6,201 bases of DNA, taken from NCBI GenBank assembly GCA_021807585.1, contig JAKBCQ010000185.1, forward strand, positions 1 through 6,201, written 5' to 3'. A program made the translations under genes and the position numbers. The notes beneath the pieces are model-generated. The model was given only the letters and a program-made list of their open reading frames with translations, was not told the origin of the DNA and ran no database searches. The stretch comes from Planctomycetota bacterium. GTDB lineage: Bacteria > Planctomycetota > Planctomycetia > Isosphaerales > Isosphaeraceae. Below are positions 1-6,079 of this stretch, piece by piece (positions within the stretch are counted from its first letter, which is position 1; each line of letters opens with the position of its first letter).

Positions 1-520
1 CGATCGCGCCTATCTCTTCAAGCCCCTTTTGCGCCGAGTCCGCGACCGCGTCGACCCGCTTAAGCGCAAGCGACGCGTCGCGGAGGATTGAAGCGACCTC
101 GACCGTCGGCTCGGAACGAATCAGTCCCCAATCCTCCAATCCGGCGGCGTCGGGGCGCCCGGGTTCGATCTCGACAACCTTGGCGCCCACGATCCCCTGC
201 GCCGCGATCCGAGCCCTGGCGTCGATCCGAACCAAAGACCTCAGACGATCGTCGATCCGAAAGATCAACGACACGGGTCGTCCCGGCGACTCGGGAGGGT
301 TGATCGACTCGACAACCCCGGCCTTCATCCCTTGAACCCGCACCTCGTCCCCCGCCTGCAGACCGTCGATCCGCGCGAACTCCGCACGCGCGTGGAACAC
401 CCGCGTCAACCGCCAATGACGCGAAGCCACCCGGCCGATCCCCCAGATCGCCGGTGTCACAATCAACACCGACGCCAAAATGTTCGCCGTCAGCCGACCT
501 CGGCCGATCTTCGCATGCAT
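1..520 (-). CDS. mlaD: MlaD-like MCE-domain protein, C-terminus cut by window edge
   Basis: This is the substrate-binding, membrane-anchored subunit of an MCE/Mla-type lipid ABC transporter. It would sit in the inner membrane facing the periplasm and shuttle (phospho)lipids to or from the permease. The frame is open from the ATG at 518-520 to the left edge, giving 173 visible residues. Residues 11-29 form one hydrophobic anchor (LTANILASVLIVTPAIWGIG region). Residues about 41-120 form the MCE domain, including VRVQGMKAGVVESI (60-73) and IVGAKVVEIEPG (110-121), the usual conserved beta-strand blocks. From about residue 140 a helical stretch begins (VASILRDASLALKRVDAV), as expected for the C-terminal tail of single-MCE proteins. 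A GGGAG ribosome-binding site lies 7 bases upstream of the ATG (plus-strand 528-532). The gene follows mlaE on the same strand after 167 bp and has its own promoter. Family assignment is firm; the transported lipid is unknown. Confidence 0.88.
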   Translation of the reverse strand, partial: MHAKIGRGRLTANILASVLIVTPAIWGIGRVASRHWRLTRVFHARAEFARIDGLQAGDEVRVQGMKAGVVESINPPESPGRPVSLIFRIDDRLRSLVRIDARARIAAQGIVGAKVVEIEPGRPDAAGLEDWGLIRSEPTVEVASILRDASLALKRVDAVADSAQKGLEEIGAI

Positions 521-687
521 CGTAAAACTCCCGTTTCAAACGACGCCGTCAAACCGCCCCGACAATCGAAACCGACGTTTCATTATATCCAATCGTCGTC
601 GAAAAATGAAACCGACGCTCGTCGCGATTTCCGATCCGATGAAACATAATATGATTATTTACAAATTAATAACAGACAGTAGATTTA
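521..687. other. Intergenic region between mlaE and mlaD
   Basis: This 167-bp AT-rich gap lies between the stop of the permease and the start of the MCE protein. It holds a 10-bp direct repeat GAAACCGACG at 568-577 and 608-617. The heptamer ATGAAAC occurs three times: at 606-612 and 639-645, and inverted at 577-583. The core of a small AT-only inverted repeat (ATAAT-ATG-ATTAT, 647-659) lies close to the mlaE end. The mlaD promoter falls inside the repeat cluster. No reading frame here looks coding. Confidence 0.6.
582..610 (-). promoter_or_regulatory. Putative sigma70-type promoter of mlaD
   Basis: On the minus strand, a consensus -10 box TATAAT (plus-strand 582-587) is preceded by a 17-bp spacer and a weak -35 box TTCATT (605-610, 3 of 6 matches). 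The predicted start would leave a leader of about 55 bases to the mlaD ATG. The -35 overlaps one copy of ATGAAAC and lies next to a GAAACCGACG repeat, so a regulator could bind here. The call rests on sequence match only. Confidence 0.45.
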
Positions 688-1476
688 TCAATAATTCCAA
701 TCGAGCGCCGCGGTCGCGGCCTGGATCAGCGGAACGAGCGCCGCGTTGGCGATGAAGATCGCGAGCGCCGCGGCGACGACGCCCCGCGTCGCGGCTCGTC
801 CAACCGCGTCGGTCGATCGTTCCGCGGTCAGCCCCGCTCGGCACGCGACGATTCCAATCAGCACGCCGAACACCGCGGTTTTGAGCGTCGCGGGGATCGC
901 GTCGGCGAGTTTCAAATAATCGAACGATCGAGCCAAAAACGCCTCGCTCGAAAGCGAACCCCAGCACGATTCGCCCACCAGCCCGCCGACGAGAGCCGCG
1001 GCGTCGATCAAGATCGTCAACAGCGGCGCAGCCGCGACGCACGCCAAAACACGCGGCGCCACGAGCGTAAGAATCACGCGAGCCCCCAGCGCCTCGCGCG
1101 CGTCGAGCTCCTCGGTCAGCGCCATCGAACCGAGTTCGGCCGCGAGCCCCGCCCCAACGCGTCCCGCAAGCAATAATCCCGCCAGGAGCGGACCCGTTTC
1201 GACGACGACCGCAACCAATAATATCCCCGGAGTCGTCGCCTCGAGCGAATATCCGACCAGCAGCCGACGCGTTTGAAGCCAAGTCACCAGCCCGACGCTC
1301 AATCCCGCGATCAACACCAGCGGAGCGGTCCCCCAAGCAATCCGCTCGAATTGACGTACAACGTCTCCAAACCGAAAAACGAGCGCACGCGGCGATTCAA
1401 CCACGACTCGCGCCGTGAAACCCAAAACCGCGCGAACCCGCCGCGCTCGCTCGGCCCGCCAAGAATCGTCGCTCAT
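688..1476 (-). CDS. mlaE: MlaE-type ABC transporter permease
   Basis: This is a 262-residue inner-membrane permease of the MlaE/YrbE family, the channel subunit of MCE lipid transporters, near the family's usual length of about 260. Hydrophobic segments lie at about residues 51-68, 84-104, 134-168, 198-213 and 232-255. The family signature is clear at 93-126: ETGPLLAGLLLAGRVGAG, then AAELGSM and TEELDA. The ATG at 1474-1476 is chosen because GGAGGAG (plus-strand 1483-1489) sits 6 bases upstream. An in-frame TTG at 1489-1491 overlaps that ribosome-binding site and is not a likely start. The N-terminal 45 residues are charged and would be cytoplasmic, where MlaE proteins contact the ATPase. No MlaF ATPase or STAS protein is adjacent; the MCE partner follows downstream. 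Transcription would start from the promoter at 1544-1572. Confidence 0.92.
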   Translation of the reverse strand: MSDDSWRAERARRVRAVLGFTARVVVESPRALVFRFGDVVRQFERIAWGTAPLVLIAGLSVGLVTWLQTRRLLVGYSLEATTPGILLVAVVVETGPLLAGLLLAGRVGAGLAAELGSMALTEELDAREALGARVILTLVAPRVLACVAAAPLLTILIDAAALVGGLVGESCWGSLSSEAFLARSFDYLKLADAIPATLKTAVFGVLIGIVACRAGLTAERSTDAVGRAATRGVVAAALAIFIANAALVPLIQAATAALDWNY

Positions 1477-1543
1477 CGCGATCTCCTCCAAAAACTCGAT
1501 GATACAAGAACAAACCCCCCCGAAGCGATCGATCGATTTGTAT

Positions 1544-1572
1544 ATAATATTAAACTCATTAAAAAATGATAA
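1544..1572 (-). promoter_or_regulatory. Putative sigma70-type promoter of mlaE
   Basis: Reading the minus strand, TTATCA (plus-strand 1567-1572, 4 of 6 matches to TTGACA) is followed by a 17-bp spacer and TATTAT (plus-strand 1544-1549, 5 of 6 matches to TATAAT). The leader to the mlaE ATG would be about 60 bases. Spacing is optimal for a housekeeping sigma factor. The AT-rich palindrome directly upstream could act as an UP element or an operator. Confidence 0.5.
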
Positions 1573-1573
1573 T

Positions 1574-1587
1574 TAATTTATAAATTA
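1574..1587. repeat. 14-bp perfect palindrome TAATTTATAAATTA
   Basis: The two halves are exact reverse complements with no spacer. It lies one base upstream of the predicted -35 box of mlaE and about 100 bp upstream of the SDR start. Its position in a divergent promoter region suits a dimeric regulator site or an AT-rich UP element. AT-rich stretches form short palindromes easily, so function is unproven. Confidence 0.5.
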
Positions 1588-1685
1588 TTACGTTTGATCG
1601 GGACGAAGGGGTGTTCGGCGGACGGCCGATCGGTCATGATCGAATCCCACGCCGAGCGATCGCGACGATTGACAAAGGAACCATG

Positions 1686-2507
1686 ATGTCTCGAAATATT
1701 GTAATCACGGGGGCTTCGGCGGGGATCGGCCGCGAGCTGGCGCGGGTGCTGACGATCGATCGAGGCGCCAAGGTCTTGGCGACGGCGCGGCGGGTCGATC
1801 GGCTCGACGAGCTGGCGCGAGAGCTTCCCGAGGGGCGGTTTCTCTATCGCGCCGGAGATCTCGCCGATCCGTCGTTCCGCGAGACCCTCTGGAATCAGGC
1901 GCTTGAACTTCCCGGAGGTGTCGACGTTTTGATCAACAACGCCGGAGTCGGCTGGTATTCCGAGTTCGATCGCCAGGACCCCGCTCAGATTCGCCGGATG
2001 ATCGAGGTCGATCTCGTCGCGCTCGTCGACCTTACCCAAAAAGCGATTGTTCACATGAAAGAACGAGGTCATGGAAAAATCATTGAGGTTTCATCGATTT
2101 TGGGGTTTTTCGGCGCGCCGTATTCGGCGGTTTACACGGCGTGCAAGCACGCGGTCAACGGGCTGGTCAAAAGTTTAAGGCGCGAGCTCAAGGGTTCGGG
2201 GGTCGAAGTTTGGTGCGTGTGCCCCGGACGCACCGAGAGCGAATTCCACTCGGCTGCTTTGGGCGAAACCGAGCTTCGCGAGGTCCGCGGCCGGGGGGCG
2301 AAGGCGCGTTCGGTCGCGATTGCGATCGCCGATTCGATCGACCGACGTCATGGAGCGTTCGTTTATCCCGATCTCCGCTCGTGGTTCGTCACCCAGGGGG
2401 CGCTTTGGGCGCCCCGAGCGTTCAACCTGGCGCTCGACCGAGCGAAACACAAGATTTTCGCCGATCAGATCCAAAAGGATCGACCCCCAAAAGATCAGAA
2501 TGGATGA
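1686..2507 (+). CDS. Short-chain dehydrogenase/reductase (SDR), classical type
   Basis: This is a 273-residue NAD(P)-dependent oxidoreductase of the classical SDR family, presumably cytoplasmic; the substrate cannot be read from the sequence. The Rossmann glycine motif TGASAGIG is at residues 8-15, NNAG at 84-87, catalytic Ser137 (VSSILG) and the YxxxK pair Tyr150/Lys154, with the CPG turn at 179-181. The Arg pair after the second strand (TARR, 33-36) suggests preference for NADP. The position usually held by the fourth catalytic residue Asn (motif xxNxxG region) is Asp109 in IEVDL. ATG codons at 1683 and 1686 are adjacent; AAGGA (1675-1679) sits 6 bases before the second but only 3 before the first, so 1686 is preferred. 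The gene stands alone on the plus strand and is convergent with the next two genes. The last 20 residues are Lys/Asp-rich and probably disordered. Confidence 0.9.
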   Translation: MSRNIVITGASAGIGRELARVLTIDRGAKVLATARRVDRLDELARELPEGRFLYRAGDLADPSFRETLWNQALELPGGVDVLINNAGVGWYSEFDRQDPAQIRRMIEVDLVALVDLTQKAIVHMKERGHGKIIEVSSILGFFGAPYSAVYTACKHAVNGLVKSLRRELKGSGVEVWCVCPGRTESEFHSAALGETELREVRGRGAKARSVAIAIADSIDRRHGAFVYPDLRSWFVTQGALWAPRAFNLALDRAKHKIFADQIQKDRPPKDQNG

Positions 2508-2601
2508 TAAAATGTTAGTGCGATCATCTCCTTGACGGATCGTATCGAAATAATAAATCAACACGTGGTTATTTAGATTGGCGTTAATCGGCGGCGTCGC
2601 C
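2508..2601. other. Convergent intergenic region
   Basis: This 94-bp gap lies between the 3' ends of the SDR gene and the oppositely oriented small gene. A bidirectional terminator would be expected, but I see only weak hairpins: CGATC/GATCG with a 12-base loop (2521-2542), and an imperfect AT-rich stem around 2556-2576. Neither has a convincing T-tract. Confidence 0.4.
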
Positions 2602-2904
2602 TCATTGGCGATCGATCGGCTCTTTGATCGACCTCACGAAGTGGAGCCCCTTCCCTTTTTTCTTAAGCTCCGCGGCGAGCGCTTCGGCGGCGGCTTTATC
2701 GAGATAGGGGAAGGTCGCCACGGTGCGTCCGCCGACGTCGCACACCCCCCAGACGACCTTCATCCGAACCGCGGAGTCGGCCTTCGAACGCGCCGATTCG
2801 GCCGATCGCTCGCGTCTCGGCTTCTCCGACGATCCGATCCCAAGCTTCTCCGCGGCCTCGGCCTGGGCGCGCAATTCCCTCCGATCGACGATTCGCCTCG
2901 CCAT
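2602..2904 (-). CDS. Small conserved protein of unknown function
   Basis: This is a 100-residue protein with no recognised catalytic domain. Residues 1-47 are highly charged and Arg/Glu/Ala-rich, probably helical or disordered (RRELRAQAEAAEKLG, then a Ser/Arg/Glu linker). Residues 48-100 look like a compact alpha/beta unit: a strand MKVVWGVCDVGGRTVATFPY, a helix with Ala-rich DKAAAEALAAEL, a basic loop KKKGKG and a final strand HFVRSIKEPI. The C-terminal half resembles short proteins I associate with planctomycete genomes, from memory and not checked. A good ribosome-binding site AAGGAG (plus-strand 2912-2917) precedes the ATG at 2902-2904. The gene starts 30 bp after the GNAT stop on the same strand, so the two are probably co-transcribed. 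There is no signal peptide or membrane segment. Confidence 0.75.
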   Translation of the reverse strand: MARRIVDRRELRAQAEAAEKLGIGSSEKPRRERSAESARSKADSAVRMKVVWGVCDVGGRTVATFPYLDKAAAEALAAELKKKGKGLHFVRSIKEPIDRQ

Positions 2905-2934
2905 TTACCGGCTCCTTATCATCGGCGTCGATTA

Positions 2935-3948
2935 TCAACAAATACGCGAATCATTGCTCGATCGATTCGTCAGCTCGGCGGGCAACCGATACAACGTCGC
3001 GGTGTCGACCGGCTCGAAGCCGAGCGACTTGTAAAGACCGATCGCGGGAAAATTCGTCGATCCCGTTTGGACCTCGACGATCTCGATCCCCTGTCCCCGC
3101 GCCGTCTGGAGAATCTCTCCCAACAACAACCGAGCCATCCCCTGACGCCTTTGCTCGGGTTCGACATACATCTCGACGATCCCCAGCCGCGGACGATCGT
3201 CGTCGCGCGAGAACCAATCCATATCCCACGTCATCGCTCGCGCCATCACGCGTTCATCAGCCTTACTCATGAGCGCGAACCGAACGGGGTAAAACGACCC
3301 GATCGCGATCTCGTCCCACGCGTAACCCGGAGCGGGATCGTCGTTGATCGTGATCCTCGTTCGCCGCCGCAACATCGCCAGCTTGGGATCCCTCGGCTCG
3401 CTAAATCGCTTCAAATCGACCTCCAACAGCGTCGATTCGGCGACGGGTTCGTAACCCGCGCCGCCCACGAACGACCGCATCCGCAGGTCCGATCCCAGCA
3501 CCCCGCTCCATTCGCTCCCGCCGTAAATCCCCCAATAATAAGGATTCAGCGGCTGACGACCCCCCGCGTACAACACCGAGGCGCCGCGATCGAGCAAATA
3601 TTTCTCACAACAGTGAATCAAACCCGCGACGATCTCTTCGGTCTCCTCGATCTCGGGTCGGACGAGCAACATCCCGATCGTTCCCATCAACCGGCTCAAC
3701 CGGTGGATCGGATCGTCGACCTTGTCGATGCCGAACCCGCCGTGCGCGTAACCGACGATCTCACGCCCCTCCTCGGCGACAATCAACCCAGCGGGATCGA
3801 AGTGAAACTTCCCCATCACTTCTTGATCAAACTCGTGAGGCGAAAGCGGACGCGCCACTCGCCCCGCGGGCAGACCCTGGAACCCGCTATTCCAGAGCTC
3901 CGATAGCGCGGGGGGATCGCCGTTTCGGAATGTTCGGAAATTGATCAC
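2935..3948 (-). CDS. Two-domain GNAT-family N-acetyltransferase
   Basis: This 337-residue protein of the Gcn5-related acetyltransferase fold would use acetyl-CoA to modify an amine; the target is unknown. The C-terminal domain (about 180-325) is well preserved: GIVEMYVEPEQRRQGMA (256-272) is the pyrophosphate-binding motif A with RRxGxA, followed by VQTGSTNFPAIGLYKSLGF (293-311), the usual motif B. The N-terminal half (1-170) has a GNAT-like beginning (INFRTFRNGDPPALSELWN), GLIVAEEGREIVGYAHGGF and MLLVRPEIEETEEIVAGLI, but its motif A lacks the glycine pair, so it is probably a degenerate second GNAT unit. The start is GTG at 3946-3948, placed where the first strand of the fold begins; the ribosome-binding site is weak. 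The small conserved gene follows 30 bp downstream. The upstream Rieske gene ends in a terminator, so this pair forms its own transcription unit. Confidence 0.87.
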   Translation of the reverse strand: MINFRTFRNGDPPALSELWNSGFQGLPAGRVARPLSPHEFDQEVMGKFHFDPAGLIVAEEGREIVGYAHGGFGIDKVDDPIHRLSRLMGTIGMLLVRPEIEETEEIVAGLIHCCEKYLLDRGASVLYAGGRQPLNPYYWGIYGGSEWSGVLGSDLRMRSFVGGAGYEPVAESTLLEVDLKRFSEPRDPKLAMLRRRTRITINDDPAPGYAWDEIAIGSFYPVRFALMSKADERVMARAMTWDMDWFSRDDDRPRLGIVEMYVEPEQRRQGMARLLLGEILQTARGQGIEIVEVQTGSTNFPAIGLYKSLGFEPVDTATLYRLPAELTNRSSNDSRIC

Positions 3949-4026
3949 CAGTTACCGATTTCGATGAAAATAGTTAAAGGAGACTCGTCATAATTCGATG
4001 AGGATCCGACGTCGTTTCCGAATACG

Positions 4027-4055
4027 ATCGTTCCGACTTTCACGCCGCGTGTCAA
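4027..4055 (-). promoter_or_regulatory. Weak candidate promoter of the GNAT gene
   Basis: On the minus strand a perfect -35 box TTGACA (plus-strand 4050-4055) is followed after 17 bp by AACGAT (4027-4032), only 3 of 6 matches to the -10 consensus. It lies just downstream of the Rieske terminator and about 80 bases before the GTG start, which is a sensible place. The poor -10 keeps confidence low. Confidence 0.3.
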
Positions 4056-4066
4056 CCGCGTGAGCG

Positions 4067-4087
4067 AAAAATCGACCCCGTGTCGAT
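4067..4087 (-). terminator. Rho-independent terminator of the Rieske gene
   Basis: In the minus-strand transcript, ATCGAC (plus-strand 4082-4087) pairs perfectly with GTCGAT (4071-4076) around the five-base loop ACGGG, followed directly by TTTT (4067-4070). It begins 9 bases after the Rieske stop codon. The stem is short (6 bp) but perfect and correctly placed. Confidence 0.6.
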
Positions 4088-4095
4088 CATTTCAC

Positions 4096-4404
4096 TCACG
4101 GTACCGAAACGTACACGTCTTCGCCCTCAATCTTGATCGCGAATACCTGCTGACACAACTTGCCGCTGAGCGGCGTTTTCCCGGTCTGAACGTCGAATTG
4201 CCAGCCGTGCCAAGGACATGTGACCGTCGTTCCTTCAAGCGATCCCTCCGCGAGCGGACCCCCTTGATGCGGACAAATGCCGTCGATCGCCGAAATCCGC
4301 CCGTCCACATTGAAGAGCGCGAATATTCGGCCTTCGTGCTCGACTTCCTTCGACGATCCCGGCGGTAACTCCGCGAGAGTGGCCATCTTGACGAAACCCG
4401 GCAT
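4096..4404 (-). CDS. Rieske [2Fe-2S] ferredoxin
   Basis: This 102-residue soluble Rieske protein has the typical length of Rieske-type ferredoxins and NirD-like subunits, and would carry electrons to a partner oxidoreductase or oxygenase. The cluster ligands are all present: CPH at 44-46 and CPWH at 63-66, giving the C-x-H-x16-C-x2-H pattern, with the usual GGPLAEG between. There is no signal peptide or membrane anchor, so it is not a cytochrome bc-type Rieske. The ATG at 4402-4404 is chosen because GGAG sits 8 bases upstream and the domain begins right there (FVKMATLAELPPG). An in-frame ATG at 4470 would add 22 Trp/Val-rich residues without homology to the family. The gene is divergent from the FAD desaturase across 171 bp and is closed by its own terminator. 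A redox link with the desaturase is an inference from position only. Confidence 0.93.
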   Translation of the reverse strand: MPGFVKMATLAELPPGSSKEVEHEGRIFALFNVDGRISAIDGICPHQGGPLAEGSLEGTTVTCPWHGWQFDVQTGKTPLSGKLCQQVFAIKIEGEDVYVSVP

Positions 4405-4575
4405 TCCGCGAACTCCAATCAAAACCTGTTCCCAAACCCAACCGACCCACTCGCCGACTCGCCGACACATACGACGACGTCTACACTCAGATTCTATATC
4501 TTTCGACCGTTGAAATAAAGTCGAACCGCCGCCGGCGAACCCCGTTTCGATCCGGCTCTCAGGGAGAACGCGATT
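4405..4575. promoter_or_regulatory. Divergent promoter region, Rieske / desaturase
   Basis: This 171-bp region serves two divergent genes. On the minus strand TATAGAAT (plus-strand 4491-4498) is a plausible -10 for the Rieske gene, without a clear -35 box. For the plus-strand gene I find no convincing promoter pair. A good ribosome-binding site AGGGAG (4561-4566) precedes its GTG start by 9 bases. Nothing else coding is visible. Confidence 0.4.
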
Positions 4576-6078
4576 GTGCCGTCGATTCCTTTTTATGACT
4601 TAATCGTCGTCGGCGCAGGCATGGGAGGTCTCGCAACCGCAGCGCTCGCCGCCAAATTCAGCCTCAAAACCGCGCTCCTCGAAGCCCACTCCAATGTCGG
4701 CGGCTGCGCCGGCCACTTCTCTCGCCGTGAATGGACCTTCGACGTCGGCGCCACCGCGCTCATCGGACTCAACCCGCGAGAACCAATCGGCGACCTCCTC
4801 GATTCCCTCCAAATCCCCCTCCATACCCAAAAAACCTCGGCGTTTCGCATCGTCCTACCCGATCGAACCTTCGATATCCACGCCGATCCAACCCGCTTCG
4901 AAAACCTCGCGATCGCCGCCTTCCCCGATCTCAACCCCAAAGCAATCATCGACTTCTGGAAACTCCAACACAAAGTCGGATCGACCCTGTTCCAGGCCGC
5001 CGCAAAAATTCCGCGCTTCCCGATCCATAAGTTTTCCGACCTTACGCATAATTTGGCGATATTGGGTTTCTCGGGATCGATCTATTCGGCGCTCGCCGCG
5101 ACGACCGTCCTCAACGTGCTCAAATTCTTCGGCCTCGATCACGATCGATCGTTCTATTCTTTAATATCGATGTTATTACAAGATACCGCCCAGGCGGGCG
5201 CCGAAACCGTCCCCTTCGCGACCGCCGCGGCGTGTTTGCACGCGTACCGCATGGGGATGAGCAGGCCGATCGGCGGGATGAAGGCGCTCGTCGAAGGGAT
5301 CGCGCAAAGGTTCGTCGAGCTCGGCGGCGATCTCCGCACCGCGACGCTCGTCGATCGCGTGGAATCGAACGACGACGGAACGTTCTCGGTGACGACGCGA
5401 CGCCGCGGCGAGCCTCTCCGGACGCGTCAGGTCGTATTCAACCTCCCCCTCGATCTCGCGTCTCGCTTGCTCGCTCGACCGCTCGAGGGAAGGCTCGAGG
5501 CGCTTGAAACACGAAGCCGAGCGGTCTGGAGCGCATTCACCGCGTATCTCGCGATCGACCGCCGCGCGATCCCCGACGATTCGCCCCTCTTTCATCAGGT
5601 ACTCGGCGATTACCATCGTCCGATCCACGACGGTAATAATGTGTTGATCTCGCTATCTCCGGTCGGAGACCCGGGCTACGCTCCTCCGCACGCGCGGGTG
5701 GCGACGCTTTCGACGCACGTCGATCCCTCGGAATGGATCGGGATTGAAGAGGACGAGCGTCAGAGCAAAAAGCGAGAATATGGCGATCGAATGATTCGTG
5801 CGCTCGGCCGCGCTTTGCCGAACGCTCCCGCGGGCTTGATTTACGGCGAATTCGCGACGCCTCGTGCGTTCGAACGCTATACGCGAAGGATCGAGGGGCG
5901 GGTCGGGGGCCCTCCCGTCGGTTTATGGAACGGACATCTATTCTCGGTCGGGTCCGACGTTCTGGGAAAAGGCTTGTGGGTCGTCGGCGATTCGGTCTTC
6001 CCCGGCCAGGGAACGCCTGCGACCGTCGTCTCGGCGATCCGCGTGATCGAACGAATCACGGGTATTTCGTGGAAATGA
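4576..6078 (+). CDS. FAD-dependent carotenoid desaturase/isomerase family oxidoreductase (CrtI/CrtD/CrtH-like)
   Basis: This 500-residue flavoprotein belongs to the phytoene desaturase superfamily, which desaturates or isomerises polyene chains at the membrane surface. The N-terminal dinucleotide fold has VVGAGMGG (11-18), the acidic ribose-binding Glu36 in LLEAHSNVGGCAG, and FDVGATALIGL (55-65), the usual substrate-pocket start. The middle carries PIGGMKALVEGIA (231-243), diagnostic of this superfamily. The C-terminal flavin motif is GDSVFPGQGTPATVVSA (471-487). Length and both ends match complete members. The start is GTG at 4576 with AGGGAG 9 bases upstream. Which reaction it performs (CrtI, CrtN, CrtD or CrtH type) cannot be settled by eye, and no other carotenoid gene is visible here. 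The first 155 codons are C-rich with ACC as the only Thr codon; from about 5041 the style changes to that of the neighbours. The gene ends one base before the transposase stop of an insertion sequence. Confidence 0.87.
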   Translation: MPSIPFYDLIVVGAGMGGLATAALAAKFSLKTALLEAHSNVGGCAGHFSRREWTFDVGATALIGLNPREPIGDLLDSLQIPLHTQKTSAFRIVLPDRTFDIHADPTRFENLAIAAFPDLNPKAIIDFWKLQHKVGSTLFQAAAKIPRFPIHKFSDLTHNLAILGFSGSIYSALAATTVLNVLKFFGLDHDRSFYSLISMLLQDTAQAGAETVPFATAAACLHAYRMGMSRPIGGMKALVEGIAQRFVELGGDLRTATLVDRVESNDDGTFSVTTRRRGEPLRTRQVVFNLPLDLASRLLARPLEGRLEALETRSRAVWSAFTAYLAIDRRAIPDDSPLFHQVLGDYHRPIHDGNNVLISLSPVGDPGYAPPHARVATLSTHVDPSEWIGIEEDERQSKKREYGDRMIRALGRALPNAPAGLIYGEFATPRAFERYTRRIEGRVGGPPVGLWNGHLFSVGSDVLGKGLWVVGDSVFPGQGTPATVVSAIRVIERITGISWK

Positions 6079-6079
6079 G

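Larger units (their letters stand above)
1477..1685. other. Divergent intergenic region, mlaE / SDR
   Basis: This 209-bp region separates two divergently transcribed genes. Positions about 1536-1592 are strikingly AT-rich against a GC-rich background and hold the mlaE promoter and a perfect palindrome. The side near the SDR gene (1593-1685) is GC-rich and contains overlapping CGATCG motifs. A TATAAT on the plus strand at 1543-1548 could serve the SDR gene but lacks a convincing -35 box. No small gene is apparent. Confidence 0.6.

Noticed and set aside
60..539. Minus-strand frame of 159 codons over the mlaD region
   Set aside because: It is a shifted frame of the MCE gene, Arg/Gly/Asp-rich with no domain, while the true frame shows clear MCE motifs.
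1669..1674. TTGACA as a -35 box for the SDR gene
   Set aside because: It is only 11 bases before the start codon and overlaps the ribosome-binding region, leaving no room for a -10 box and leader.
1611..1685. Upstream GTG start for the SDR gene
   Set aside because: It would add 25 residues before the Rossmann fold with no similarity to SDRs; the ATG at 1686 has a well-spaced AAGGA.
2556..2576. Possible bidirectional terminator between the SDR and the small gene
   Set aside because: The stem AAAT-AAC / GTT-ATTT is AT-rich, carries a bulge and lacks a GC core, so I do not call it a terminator.
2578..3906. Long plus-strand open frame of 442 codons
   Set aside because: It lies antisense to the GNAT gene and the small conserved gene, is Arg/Pro/His-rich without any domain, and spans their intergenic gap. 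It is a by-product of GC-rich codon bias on the other strand.
4405..4470. N-terminal extension of the Rieske protein from an ATG at 4470
   Set aside because: The 22 extra residues match neither a signal peptide nor the Rieske fold, and the ATG at 4404 has a GGAG at good spacing.
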